Origin: Hymenoscyphus infarciens
Lineage: Eukaryota; Ascomycota; Leotiomycetes; Helotiales; Helotiaceae
DNA: 64,000 nucleotides
Assembly: GCA_001414345.1 (NCBI GenBank)
Contig: LLCB01000078.1
Coordinates: forward strand, 62,001 to 126,000
Direction: 5' to 3'
The notes below the pieces were generated by a model. The model saw only the letters and a list, made by a program, of their open reading frames with translations, made no database searches and was not told where the DNA came from. A program made the translations under genes and the position numbers. Below, in pieces: positions 12,358 through 25,542 of the stretch. The number at the start of each line of letters is the position of its first letter. Position 1 is the first letter of the stretch.

Positions 12358-12860
12358 AGTGAGTTACGAGTTAAGCTTCCCTTTTTTTTTTTTTTTTATA
12401 AACCGTGTGTTTTTAGAAAATTTCTTATTTCCTAGACACTCTTTCCCTTTTTTATTAATAATAACATATATTATTATATTCTTAAGATTAGCTAATAAGA
12501 GCTATATACCTCCTTTCTTACTCTATAAACTTTTTAGAAAGAATAACAGATACTTTTATATATATCTAAATTTTTATAGAGTCTTAGTAGAACTTTATAA
12601 GAGTATAAAAACTTTCCTTAGAAAAGGAGGTTTTCTAAGAATTAACTATTATTAAGTTTATTCTTATTATACTTGCTTAGATAAAGTAATAAATAAATAG
12701 AAGTTATAAGAAGATATCGTAGTTCTTTCTAGCTAGGTCTTATATCTTAAAAAGTACTTTAGTTTTCTATTTTCTAAAATAAATAAGAAAAAAAGAAAGT
12801 TTCTAAAAACGTATAGTTTATGAAATATTGTTAAAATGGAAGCTTAACTCGTAACTCACT
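12358..12860. mobile_element. AT-rich TIR element (MITE-like), 503 bp
   Basis: The outermost 23 bases at 12358-12380 (AGTGAGTTACGAGTTAAGCT + TCC) are perfectly inverted at 12838-12860. The interior is extremely AT-rich, with few CA/TG dinucleotides, unlike the flanks, which suggests RIP. It has no transposase frame. A TA lies one base outside the left end, but the right flank reads ATG, so a target duplication is not proven. A non-autonomous Tc1/mariner-type element is the likeliest reading. Confidence 0.7.
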
Positions 12861-13619
12861 ATGCCTACTTTCTACTTAGAACTAGTGGCTGCAGGCACGA
12901 GAAACCTTGATGTACGCTCTACAAGTCCTTACTATAAAGCCTAGATGCGAGCTTTACGCTAATCCTAACAAGGATCGCATCGCAAACAACATGTGGGATA
13001 TTTATTAAACAAGTAAAGGCTGCGCCACACCCTCGAGAAAGTAGTAGGCCAAATACTCATCCGGCTTGTAGGTTCCAGTGTGGCCAGGGGCGCAGTTCAC
13101 GGTTTTTCACGGTTCCGTATGTCTCTAACCCTCAAACTTCTTCTCTATTTATAATAATAACACGCTATCTATAACCTCTTGTCTTGCTGTTAGGAGAGAA
13201 TAACATGCCGCTGCTCTTTCCCGCCTCTTTCCCCAAATTTTATCAACTCACTTTACTGAAACACGACATGAAGAGAATAGAAAATGCTACAAACATTTAC
13301 CACCGAAACTCACCTTCCTCCCAAAACCCTCAAACTCCCGACCCACTTGAAAGTAAATCAAGAACGAAAGAAAGAGAAGGTGCTGAGAAGACTATCAACG
13401 CATAGAATTCCTAACACAGGGCTCCTTCTTGAGCGCCGATGATATAGTTATATGCAAGGCCTTAACTTTTCAATCTTTACTCAACACCAGTTTTATTTTT
13501 CAGCAAGCCCTTTTTTTTCCTTCTTCAAAAATTCTCTTCTCCAACTCACATGAAAATTCCATTCCCAAATTTTTATTATCAGTGTTTTGGCTTTCCCCGC
13601 CTTGGTCAGCCTAGTACTT
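12861..13619. other. Intergenic region
   Basis: No supported gene. Sequence returns to ordinary composition after the TIR element. Short frames at about 13184-13405 lack recognisable features. Confidence 0.4.
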
Positions 13620-14060
13620 AGGATAGGATACCTAGGTAAGGATAGGAGAGGCTAGGCTAGATTAGGATCAAGGCTAGGCTAAGTTTAGCAGGCTAGGTAC
13701 TCTAACTAGGATAGGAGTGGCTAGGAAAGTTCTAAAAACAGGATAGGAGTAGCTAGGTAGATGAAAAAAGGAGGCTAGGCTAGAGTAGGATTAGGAAGGC
13801 AACCCCCTAATTAGGACCTAGACCCTCTTTTCTACCCGCCTTCTAGATATTAAGCGAAATTAGCGACCTAGACCCTCTTTTCTACCCACCTTCTAGGCTT
13901 TAAGCGAAATTAACTAGCCTAACTCTTCCTATCCTAGCCTCTCTATTTAGCAAGGAAAGGTAAGCAAGTACTATAGGATAGGAGTGGCTAGGAAAGCTAG
14001 AATTTAAGGATAGGAGAAGGCGGGATAGCCTCAAAATAGAGGCAGGAAGGAGAAGGAGCG
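13620..14060. repeat. Low-complexity GGATAGGAG/GGCTAGG repeat tract
   Basis: The tract is built from degenerate repeats of TAGGATAGGAG and GGCTAGG on one strand, with CCTAGCC/CCTATCC on the right side, making loose inverted symmetry. It carries no coding signal. It may be a satellite-like array or remnant of a mobile element. Confidence 0.6.
13815..13914. repeat. 50-bp tandem duplication
   Basis: Two adjacent 50-bp units start at 13815 and 13865 (both begin GACCTAGACCCTCTTTTCTA) and differ at only a few positions. They sit in the centre of the low-complexity tract. Confidence 0.8.
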
Positions 14061-14272
14061 TCGAGGCAGGATAGGATAACAGATTAGGCGGGGAAACCCA
14101 AAACACTGTTTATTATTTTAGTAACCAGTAAGAGGTGTCAAAACCATTATACTAGGAAAGCCCTCAGGCTAAACCTCACAGTCCTCACTATGAAAAGACG
14201 CCCAGAACTAGATCGACATTTCCCCCCGAAGTCGTGGAAGCAAGCGAAAAATCAAGTGCCACTCGTCGTCTC

Positions 14273-14340
14273 CACAGCTTACTCAAGCCCACAGCTTACT
14301 CAAGCCCACAGCTTACTCAAGCCCACAGCTTACTCAAGCC
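14273..14340 (+). repeat. 17-bp minisatellite, four perfect units
   Basis: CACAGCTTACTCAAGCC is repeated four times head to tail, starting at 14273, 14290, 14307 and 14324, followed by partial units (CACAGCC) to about 14354. Two frames stay open through it only because 17 is not a multiple of three; no gene is inferred. Confidence 0.9.
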
Positions 14341-14354
14341 CACAGCCCACAGCC

Positions 14355-15646
14355 AACACACCCTCGTGCCCTGCCTCTCAACCAAAAAAGGTGCTAGATT
14401 TCCCTCCCTGCCACCAGAAGAGTAAAATTCGCAACATCGAGTAACTTACCGTCGATATGAAACCCCACCCTGATCAACACCCCCCGTCCCCACTCAAACC
14501 CCCAGCACAACTCCCCCTTCTCCTAAGCGACTCCATCAACACCCGATCCCATCTCCTCCATCAGTACTTCTCCACTAGCCAAGGTATTTGCACTCACGGT
14601 GATGTTTAAAGGGGAGTGAAGTCTCTGACTTCCAGATTCTGGCTTATATCCTCGATGTTTCCTAAATATATAACGATAAGGAGGAAGGAAGGCTTCTCAG
14701 ATATGATGAATATGACATACCCGTTAACTTCAACGTATATATATATATTAAGCTTTCATAACTACAATATAACTCAAGTAAGGATTTCCACCAAATCAAA
14801 GGATTACTTTATAAAAAGTGGACTTAAAATATTAAAGAAAGTTTCTAACCCAACTTTCGTCTTACGAAGTGAATTAACTCTAGGATCGAAAAAGAAAGTG
14901 AGTTAGTTGTAAAAGATCTAGATTATATATAATTGGTTGAATTCTTATTTCACTATGCTTTCTCCACTTGATTATATTATACTTATAATATATATATATA
15001 TATACTCTCAGGCCAACTACTAGGCCTCTTCATATAAGCTCTGCTGGGTTATACAAGAAACAATGTACAAAAGTAGTTCTCTATACCAAAATAAATCGAC
15101 TTTCCCTCATTGAAAATCGCTAGCGTACTAGAAAACCCAGAAAGCCAAGAATCAAAAATTTGGAATTGTAAAAAGAGGGGAAGGGTAATCAACGTTCACC
15201 CCCTCACTTAATCAGCCATATGGGGTTCAAGAAGGGAAAGCTTGGTAGACAGGAGGGGGCAATACATGTTACAGTATTTGTCATTCCGCGCAAGACCAGG
15301 GTTCAATCTGGCTAAAGCACAGCCTGAAATGGCTCTCCCCAACCGGAAAGGAGCAAAGGAAAATTCAACACGTGATGAATCCCAACTCACCAAGAAATTG
15401 TCACTGAGGAAAGAAGGAAAGCATCTTTGTAGTAGTCTATTTTCTACACATGTATCGTCTGTCGTCGCTCATAAGAAGAAAAATCCCTAGATATTGCCCA
15501 AGGTACGATCGATGCTTCATATACAAGCAGACACCGATCCAAAAAGCGACCGCTCTTCGTCTATGTGGGCATTCTTTAGTCGTGAAATGATTCCGAAAAT
15601 GTAAACGCCCCTTGTCATAACCTGCGCCCCCCTCAAGACGACTCGC
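14355..15646. other. Intergenic region and MET3 3' flank
   Basis: No supported gene. It contains AT-rich DNA with a TA microsatellite (about 14988-15004). The last 150 bases are probably the MET3 3' untranslated region. Confidence 0.4.
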
Positions 15647-17626
<1,980 letters not shown>

Positions 17627-19656
17627 GATGAATTGATATGAGGCTATTTAGATTGGAATTGGAAGGATGTATTGTATGGGTTGTAGCGAGAAGAGAGAAG
17701 AGAGAAGAGAGAGCAAGTTGATTTGAAAACAAAGAAGGGCAACCGGTCCAACTCTTGTATTAAAAAGTTGGTCGCAGGCCAGGCCAGGCCAGAAATTGTT
17801 TTTCATAGAGCCGCCAGCCACGGCTACGCAGCCTCGTCAAGCACGCAATCGCACTTGTGATGACCGACCACGCACCATCCTTGTCCGACTCCCCATTGGC
17901 TGGTTCTCTGGCTGACTAATTGCCGTGACATTGCCATGATACTGACAATGATCGCACTTCATCGCACAACATGGAAGGTCCTCTCGTCCAACTCTCCAGC
18001 CTGTCCAACCTGCCGCCCACAATATCGAAAGGAAGCGTTACCAACTTCTGCCAGCTGAGGGAGACGAGTCCAGTCTGGACCTACAGCCTGAGTAATCGAG
18101 GTTGGACAGCAACGATACCAATATCCAGCGATCCTTCGAGCGATGGCAATATCAGATACCAATTTGCCTCTGGATATGGAAGCTGGGGTGCGACGAGGAT
18201 GAAACACGAAATGGTCAAGATCTTGAGCTCCGAATTTGACATGGCCCGATTAGGAATCTGCAAAGAAGCTGGACCTCTGCAAGCGGAACCTTGGTTGCAG
18301 TCGTACTGGCTATCTGCCCACCCCTCTCTGCCTCCTTGGAATAGCATGGCATGGATGACCCAGGTAGCTGCAAGCTGGATCTTTCCATGCTGCAAGTACC
18401 GATTGACGCAACGAAATATCTATCAACGCCGCTGGTCGGACTGCAATCAGGGCTGACCTGCCATGTTTACCCATTTCTTCCTCTGATAATTATCAAAGGA
18501 ACCCCGCATATACATGGATCGACGACGAGGGAACAAGGAAGGCGGTTGTTACATTTGTCGGCCGTTATGGTGGACAAAAGCTGTGTAGCTGGAATTGTCT
18601 TTTTTTATCCGCAGGTTTTATTCCTGTGCTTCCGTAGTACGGAATTCACTAATACGGGAGCCTAAGCTCATGAGTACATGGAGGAAACGGTAGAAACCTT
18701 TCAACTTTCAAGGGAGATGTGCATTCGCTCAAGTAGGAAAGCCACCATTATCGCAATTCGATATCGAGGGAACTCATCACTTGTCCAAGGCACATATGGC
18801 AAGTATTGTTCTCAGCAGTCTCTCCAGTGAGGACATAGCTTGAAGCACAGGTACAAAATTCTTGGCGAATGAATCCAGGACTGCTGTTGAAAACCGTGTC
18901 TACGAGGGCAAATATCTACGAAAAAGCACCAAATCATGTCAAATTCCAGGAACCTGAAATTAAAGCTTTCATATTTCTTGCCATGTTTTCCGTTCCCTTT
19001 CATTTCGGTCATCTGTGCCTACCACCAACTCACGTCACGAATCCTATTTGATTAATACATGCTTTGCCCTCTACACTTGGGGACTTTCTTTAGCTCAGAG
19101 TCCATCTCTCATGTCACAAACATTGATTCCACTCAATCTGCGAGCCCCTAGAAACAGCTTGTAAAATCCAGCAGTGTTTACAGAAGTGAACAAAGCATTT
19201 TATATTCATGTATAGAAACCTTTCAAGAATTTAGGTCTCTTCCTCTATTGCTTTTACACTTTTTATACACAAATACCACCATCGCTGCCACATACGACCA
19301 TAGACTGAGGAGAATTGGGCATCCCGTCCGCTCTGCCATACACAAGCCTCAGATCGGCAGATTAGTAGTTGGGTGGGTGACCACCAGCGAATACCTGCTG
19401 TTGTATGTTTTTTTGCCTCTTCTTTTTTGTTGCCATTTTTACATTCAGCTAGGTATGTATGTATGCCCTGGTCGCTATTTCTTTTGACCTGGTCAAGAAA
19501 TAAGACCACTTGATGGGTTGGTAGCACGTGAGTGGCGGTGATACTGTGGCTGTTTTTTTTTAATTAGCTTACTAGCTTACTGGCGGCTTACTCTTACTCA
19601 AATTTGTTAAAGAATGAAAGGGTGAGAATATCATGTGCCGTGCGCTTTCTCTTGAA
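17627..19656. other. MET3 promoter and gene-poor region
   Basis: The first ~300 bp are the MET3 upstream region, with a CT-rich leader just before the ATG. A 161-codon open frame at 17971-18456 lies on the opposite strand but has no recognisable feature and overlaps other frames; it is not called. Nothing else is supported. Confidence 0.4.
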
Positions 19657-19874
19657 GGACACGGAACGTGGCTCTATTACTTACGACTCTACTAAACTCG
19701 TAACGTGAAAACATAATAAAAACTTATTAAAAAAATATAATAAAAACAGAGCTAGATACGCTAGAGGCGAATCAACTATTCTTATAAATTTTATAAATTT
19801 TACTATTATTTACGTCGAGTTATATACGTTAGTATATCTAAAAGCATGAAGTAATGGTGCCACGTTCCGTGTCC
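19657..19874. mobile_element. Small TIR element, about 218 bp
   Basis: The 16 bases at 19657-19672 (GGACACGGAACGTGGC) are perfectly inverted at 19859-19874, and similarity continues inward (CTATTACTT against CCATTACTT). The interior is very AT-rich, contrasting with the flanks. No clear target duplication is visible and no coding capacity. It is MITE-like; it is unrelated in sequence to the 12.36-kb element. Confidence 0.6.
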
Positions 19875-20559
19875 ACCGGGAGGGTACCTAGGTAAGCAAT
19901 ACCTAGCTTTTTTTTTGTGCCGAGGCTAGTGTTTCTGGCATCACTATTATATAGCTTGGCTCCCACATTCTTTCTCGTTTCTTTCCAACTTTCCATCATT
20001 TCACAGCGTAGCTTCACGTATGTCAAGTTGTTGGATATGCATGCTCTCTCGCAAATTCATCCTTTTGCAATGCTTAATTTGTAAAGACGACGCATATCTA
20101 ATCTTCTCCATATTAAAGTTTAATTTTCTTTTGATATTTCTTTGTGTAATTCGATCACTTCACTACTTTTTACTTTGTATGGTACCTTGGCTAGAAGGAC
20201 TTTTTTTTTTTCTTGGTTCCAAGCACTCAGTAATTCCTCTCAAACCCCAGTCTTTTGTTTTCAAGCAATTTATCGCGTCCATCTTTTCCGTCACCTCCCT
20301 CCCCATGTTCACCCCATATCCGCCTTCGTCATCGAGTTTTGGCACCTCCTTCCACCCCATCACTCCATTTCTACGACCGAGTAGTCGTCTTCGTTCCAAT
20401 GTCAGGGATTGGTGAACGTCTGCGATCATTCCAATATCATCTTGTACAGGGCTATATCGCAGCTTGCGGGGGTTTCTACCCAACACTGAAGACGACATCC
20501 ATCTTTTCCCCACACAGTTGAACTCCCTCTGGTGATCGTTCCTTAATTCGACTCCTCCT
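19875..20559. other. Intergenic region
   Basis: No supported gene. Long overlapping frames on both strands around 20163-20717 have low-complexity or unstructured translations with no recognisable family. Confidence 0.35.
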
Positions 20560-21070
20560 CCCGATTCGATGATGATGCCGACAATGAGAAGAAAAGGCTG
20601 CGGGTGGTTTCCATGAGGAAAATGACACGTCAGTACTCTACTCATTGTTTTGCTCTGAGATGAAAGGGATTTAGGGGGTTTGTAAAACCAGATCAAGTTC
20701 ATGAATGTTGTCATCAACGTCTTTCAGAAGACTCAAAGAGGATCATTAACTTGGGGAGTCATCTTTGCAGTTTGACAAAAAAGAGGGGCAAAAGTGGCAG
20801 CAGGTTTCAGGCGCGCTGTTCGTTCTTTCGGTGATGATACCGACACGGTGTAGAAAAGGCTGCAGGTTTTTCTCGTATGAGATTCAGTTTGTCAGTACTC
20901 TATTCCTTGTTTTGATCTGAGAATTTAAACAACAAGGATTCTCAAAAAATAATCCAGTCGGTTTGCAATTGCACTTTTCATCAGCGTCTTGTGGACATTT
21001 CAGAAATTCCAGAGTTGGGTCATCATTGTAACTTGAGAAAGCAAAGGAAAAACGAGCAGCAGCAATTGCA
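20560..21070. repeat. Diverged tandem duplication of about 265 bp
   Basis: Two units, roughly 20560-20812 and 20830-21070, share ordered landmarks: GATGATRCCGACA, AGAAAAGGCTGC, TCAGTACTCTA.TC.TTGTTTTG.TCTGAGA, TTTG.A.TT...CATCA.CGTCTT, and a final GCAGCAG. The offset is about 265 bp. Similarity is visible by eye but diverged, with small indels. Function is unknown; no intact frame spans both units. Confidence 0.55.
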
Positions 21071-22718
21071 CGTACCGTTGTACTCCAAGCGTGCAGCTGT
21101 TGGTGTTTGTAACCCGTGTTCCATTTTACGTCTCCATCGATGATGACATTGCCAGATGCCTAGAGAAGAGTTGAGGACTTCGTTGTTCTTTGCTTGGACG
21201 TTGCTCTGTGCTTTTACTGAGAGGGAGACGAATAGGAGGTCTTGAAAGTTGGTATTATTGCGCTGTGTTGAGTTCATGGTTGGGGTTGTTCTTGGAGTAG
21301 AGTGGGTGGAGTTCGAAATGGAGTTTGAAACTTGACTAACAGTTTCCTAAGAATATGTTAGCTTGAGCAATCAGATCAATCAGAGCGTAAAATACCGTTA
21401 ATGCTAATTTTGATCTCAGCGGTGGCATAGATTCTGAGATTGGTTGCGGATTGCTGTTGTACGATGTGTCGATAGACGATTGTTTTGTTGAGGAAACAGA
21501 ACGAGGAAGAAGGAAGAAGCAAGAAGGAAAGCTACTGCTGGGTCAAGGTTAAGTGGTGATTATTTTGTGTTCCGAAGAAAGCTGCCATCAACTAAGAGTG
21601 CATTCGTCATTGCGTTGAGGGTAGTTCCTGAGGTTTTACAAGTAACTGCATTCCCGGGGTTCTAGAACCTCAAAGCTACCCTACGCTCTTGGCTTAGTTT
21701 AGGGAGAGAATACCGCTCGATATTCCAATCAAACTTGGGGTATCTCGCTCCAAAATTGAGCGTCAGAGATTGGAAAGTTGGATGTTGAGCTTTTCTCCTA
21801 ACACACCAAAAAGCCCGCTAGACACTTGTTAACTCGGATTGCTTTGAGAAATATATTTCTGAACAAGCTGAAATTCAAGAGTAAAGCCACATTCCATGCA
21901 TCAACTTTGGAAGTGGAACAAAATAGAGGTCGGCCAGTTGTTGATAGTAAAAATTGTTCCCCTCCTCGCGATGGACATCAAAAGTGGTAGTAACTACACC
22001 TAGCTCGTACTTACCCTCTATCCCTCATTGTTCCAACCTTCCTAGGCAATTCAAGTGAATTCCTCTACGCACTTGGAACAATTTGGGACTATCTACCCAG
22101 GTGTTTTAGAACAATCAAGTTCTAAAATAATACTGGAAAGTTCGATCAACAAGTAAATTATTTACGGCCGCTTTTAATAAGCCCTCGCCAACACCGTCAC
22201 ATGATTTTGACTCGATTTTCGTTACTCTAATGTAAATTATCTTATAAATGTCTATCTAGTTGTAACACAGCACATATTTATCATCCTAAAGAACCCAACC
22301 TACCGAGAAAAAAAATGAACAGTGTATACTTTTTCTAGCATGACTCTACATGTTGGTCGAGAAGAGCGGATTCGCTTAATGCACCAATCAATTTCCTTCC
22401 ATTCAAGCACCCATCTTGAAGGTCTTCAAGAGGGGGAGTTACTACCGGGGCCTCCGCAGGGATTTCTTCCAGGTTGTTAGCTTCCGCTCTCGCCTAAGCA
22501 CCTAAGCACACTACCCCAGAGTATACACGAAGTAGCGTATCGAATAGCGTACAATAGTGGGTCCGGTCCAGCGCTGATAACCGGTTTGGGTCTAATTTAC
22601 TGACAAATCAACCTTTTTTTCTTGATATATCAATCCCATTCCTTTTGTACAACATCCACACTTCAGTTCCATTATTTTCCAAGGTATCCGTAAAATACTA
22701 TCTTTCTTGTTATCGAAA
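21071..22718. other. Gene-poor region and MDR promoter
   Basis: No supported gene. A short minus-strand frame at 21023-21277 starts with ATG but resembles nothing known. A MITE-like sequence (about 21918-22182) is listed separately. The region from about 22600 is the leader of the oxidoreductase gene. Confidence 0.4.
21918..22182. repeat. MITE-like repeat, copy 1
   Basis: The core at about 22027-22130 (TTGTTCCAAC...AATTCAAGTGAATT...CAATTTGG...AACAATC...TTCTAAAA) matches, in order, a segment at about 29779-29880. A GGCCGC/GGCCAG-containing motif lies near each edge in opposite orientation. Ends are not defined precisely. A diverged, palindromic non-autonomous element is inferred. Confidence 0.4.
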
Positions 22719-23942
22719 ATGGCCGCCAAGATTGAATCTTTCAAACAATGGACTCTTCACGACCCAAAGGGAATCGAGAGTCTGGTTTATGGGGAAGCTG
22801 CCTTTCCCAAGACAGAGGGATTGGGGGAACACGATGTTCTGGTTAAACTTCATGCTGCTTCTTTAAATTATCGCGATTTGGCGCTTACTAGAGTACGTTG
22901 TCCACGCGAGACCGCTCTCTTTCTCCACCTGCGCTTCTTAAACCCCCCTCGGATAGGTACCGAAATTACTTTATCCAACTAACACAAAACACGCAGGGAA
23001 CAAGGCCCCTCCAAAGCGCTCCCGGCATCGTCCCCGGCGTCGTCCCCGGCTCAGATGGTGCAGGCGAAGTCCTCTCCGTGGGAAGATCCGTAACCGCCTT
23101 CACAATAGGAGATAAAGTCGTAACGCACTTGACGCCTCAAATTCCAGCAACTCAATATCCAACCATGGAACATACTTGCAAGGGACTGGGTCAAACGCTC
23201 AATGGCACTTTGCAAGAATATGGGGTTTTCATGGATACGGGTCTGGTTCATATGCCTAAGAATTTGACGTTTGAAGAGGCGGCTACGTTGACTTGTAGTG
23301 GTTTGACGGCTTGGAATGTGCTTTTTGGGGGTGGGAGGAAGTTGACGAAGGGGGATAGTGTGTTGACGCAGGGGACCGGGGGTGTTAGTATTGCTGCTTT
23401 GCAGGTTAGTTTTCAATTTCCGGACATTTTCGAATTCAAGTAACACCTCTCAGTTCGCCCATGCGCTCGGAGCAACCGTCATATCCACAACAAGTAACCC
23501 CCAAAAAGCAGAACGCCTTACCACTCTCGGAGCATCCCAAACGATAAACTACGTCGAAACACCCTCCTGGGGTGCTGTGGCCAAATCTCTCTCCCCCTCC
23601 TCTCAAGGAATAACCAACGTCGTAGACGTAGGAGGTCTCGCCACACTTTCCGAAAGTGTGAAAGCCGTTGCTGTCGAGGGAGTGATCACAGTAACTGGTG
23701 TTCTTGGAAAAGAGGAGAAGGAGCATGTTGGTGCTTTGGATGTTTTATGGAGAGTTTGTAGTGTGCGAGGAGTAATTTTGGGGACGAGAGAGATGTTTGG
23801 AGATATGTGTAGGTTTATCGAGGAGAATGACATCAAGCCTGTGGTTGATGAGAAGATCTTTGGGTTGGGGGAGACGAAGGAGGCTTTTAAATACTTGGAG
23901 GCGCAAAAACATTTTTCCAAGGTTGTTATAAAGATATGTTAG
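22719..23942 (+). CDS. MDR-superfamily NAD(P)-dependent oxidoreductase, zinc-independent
   Basis: Three exons are inferred: 22719-22892, 22997-23404 and 23454-23942, all phase 0, giving 356 residues. The GroES-like N-terminal domain includes the LHAASLNYRDLALTR segment, and the Rossmann domain carries TQGTGGVSIAALQ with an SNPQKAERL helix after the second strand. The position that in zinc alcohol dehydrogenases reads GHE is GSDGAGEV here, and the Cys cluster of the structural zinc is absent. The protein therefore belongs with the quinone-oxidoreductase-like, zinc-independent branch despite frequent 'alcohol dehydrogenase' labels. Substrate is unknown. Start chosen at MAAKIESFKQW, which follows a leader with an ACAAC/AAAAT context. 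Confidence 0.88.
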
Positions 23943-24160
23943 GTGGTTTTGGGGTATGGAATAGGTTTCTAAGTAATACCTAGGTAGACTGTAGTATCCA
24001 AGAATTGTTTTCATAAATACGCGGGAGTTTTTGACACTGAGACTTGACGTTTGGAGAGTGATATCTAGCCAGTGGTGGTAAGATACTCGCTTGTCCACTG
24101 GCCAAGAAGAGAAAGAATATGAAAAGGGCATTTCTACACTTTCCTATGATCGAAAGTTGC

Positions 24161-24267
24161 AAAAAAGCGTAGCATTCTCTTTGTCTTCGCGTGTCATCTT
24201 TGTGCAAGGGCCATGCTAATCTTCTCTGTATTGTTTCAAGTTGACCATTTGCCCGTATGCAGAGAAC
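24161..24267 (-). ncRNA. U6 spliceosomal snRNA
   Basis: Reading the minus strand, the sequence contains ACUUGAAACAAUACAGAGAA, the ACAGAGA box (24223-24229), the AGC catalytic triad (24215-24217), and then GGCCCUUGCACAAAGAUGAC, the internal stem-loop. A T6 run at 24161-24166 is a pol III terminator. Compared with the usual GGCCCCUGC..CAAGGAUGA, both sides of one stem pair have changed (C to U and G to A), which keeps base pairing and argues for a functional gene. A TATA-like ATTCATAAA lies just upstream (24282-24290). The exact 5' end is uncertain by about 10 bases. Confidence 0.88.
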
Positions 24268-24806
24268 AATTGCTGATTTGTATTCATAAAGAATTGTGTG
24301 GGAGCTAGGTAAGTTGGTGTCAACATTTAATTCATTACATCATGCTGGCATATTACTTAAACCCATATTTTTATGAACTTAGGATAAAAATTACCTTCAG
24401 TTCTGTTAGAATTCGATGGGCAAGTGTTTGGACTTATCTTCCAGCCCAATTTTATAATATCCCGAGGAGTTGGCGACCAGTCGAGGAGTGAAAATCGCGG
24501 AGAATCATGTGACCTGCCGATGGGCAATTTACCTACGATCCAGCTAAAATATCGTAAAAAATACAACAAAAATTCAGGCAGATGCTAATCCATACTTCCC
24601 CTGTGTCTTATAAGTTTTTATCTTATTTTGGTACTTCTTACTGCCTCTAATGCTGTCACCTTTTGAGTTCGCCGATAATTCCGGCCCGGGCGGATTAAAC
24701 GCGGCCCGAAGCCAACATTACGCATCAAAGCCTCAAATAATTTATATCAATCAGATAGCCAAAACAAGATACCTTCAATCAACCTACCAAACCCGACAAC
24801 CCCATC
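24268..24806. other. Divergent upstream region of U6 and ISD11
   Basis: The two genes are transcribed away from each other across this stretch. It contains the U6 TATA-like element at its left edge. No additional gene is seen. Confidence 0.45.
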
Positions 24807-25542
24807 ATGTCTGTCCTCGCGGGAGTCAAGGGAGAATCTGGTCAACAGGCCAGATCATTAGTACGTTTCCCTGTGTATCCTTTCTTTTGCGCCTGCCATT
24901 GTTTTCTCCCCGTTTGTTTGGGTTGAGGGGCGAGGCGCATAAAGATTGGATATCTGCAACTTTTAGGATAGGATAGAGGCTAATGTGTTGGATAGTATCG
25001 CCAGTTATTGCGACAGGGAGAACAATTCGCGGCGTATAACTTTCGAGAGTATGCGAAGAGGAGGACGAGAGATAGTTTTCGGGAACATATGGCAGTGAAA
25101 GATGAGAGGGAGATTCAAGAGTTGATGCAGAAGGGGTTGAAGGAGCTGCAGAGTTTGAAGGTACAATATTTTGCTTCTGGGTTTGGGTCTGACTGGGCAG
25201 AGTGAGATAAGGGCTAGGGTGGTGGCGGCAAAGAGACAGAAAGGGGATTTCGGTTGCTTTAATGAAAGGAGGGAGTGTCTTGATTGCACACCTGCTGACG
25301 TTTTTGCGCAGAGACAAACCGTTGTCAGTCAATTCTTCCAGCTGGATCGATTAGTGGTTGAGGGCGGGAAATCGGTATACATACCTTGGAGCGGTCGTTT
25401 GACGGTAGTTGGAATATTGACTTGAAATAGGGCAAACAAAGCGGACGGAGAAACGACATAGTACGACAGAAGGATACAGGGTATGTTACTCCAACGATTT
25501 GATTACAGGAACTAGGCACTAATTGACTGTAGATGGGATTGA
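24807..25542 (+). CDS. ISD11: LYR-motif protein Isd11 (LYRM4), cysteine desulfurase partner
   Basis: Five exons are inferred: 24807-24860, 24996-25160, 25312-25374, 25431-25480 and 25533-25542, giving 113 residues. Isd11 binds and stabilises the mitochondrial cysteine desulfurase Nfs1 with acyl carrier protein and is essential for Fe-S cluster assembly. The LYR motif is in [10 protein letters not shown] and is itself formed across intron 1 (SL|YR). Helical [20 protein letters not shown] and the C-terminal [13 protein letters not shown] are typical of the family. The last exon has only ten bases (completing G-W-D-stop), so automated prediction may miss the 3' end. All introns are GT-AG with matching phases. 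Confidence 0.9.

Noticed and set aside
12260..12655. 131-codon frame across the TIR element
   Set aside because: It arises from AT-rich element DNA that is short of CG-containing stops; no protein features.
14273..14340. CRISPR-like array
   Set aside because: Units are contiguous 17-bp tandem repeats without unique spacers, in a eukaryotic genome.
15285..15320. tRNA-like GGGTTCAATCTGG
   Set aside because: No acceptor or anticodon arms can be found around it.
17971..18456. 161-codon open frame divergent from MET3
   Set aside because: No recognisable domain, repeat or signal; competing frames overlap it on both strands. Too weak to call a gene.
20163..20717. 184-codon minus-strand frame
   Set aside because: Overlaps other frames and a diverged duplication; translation looks unstructured and unlike any family.
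21023..21277. Minus-strand 84-codon frame starting with ATG
   Set aside because: No recognisable feature and it overlaps the duplicated unit. A transcript cannot be excluded.
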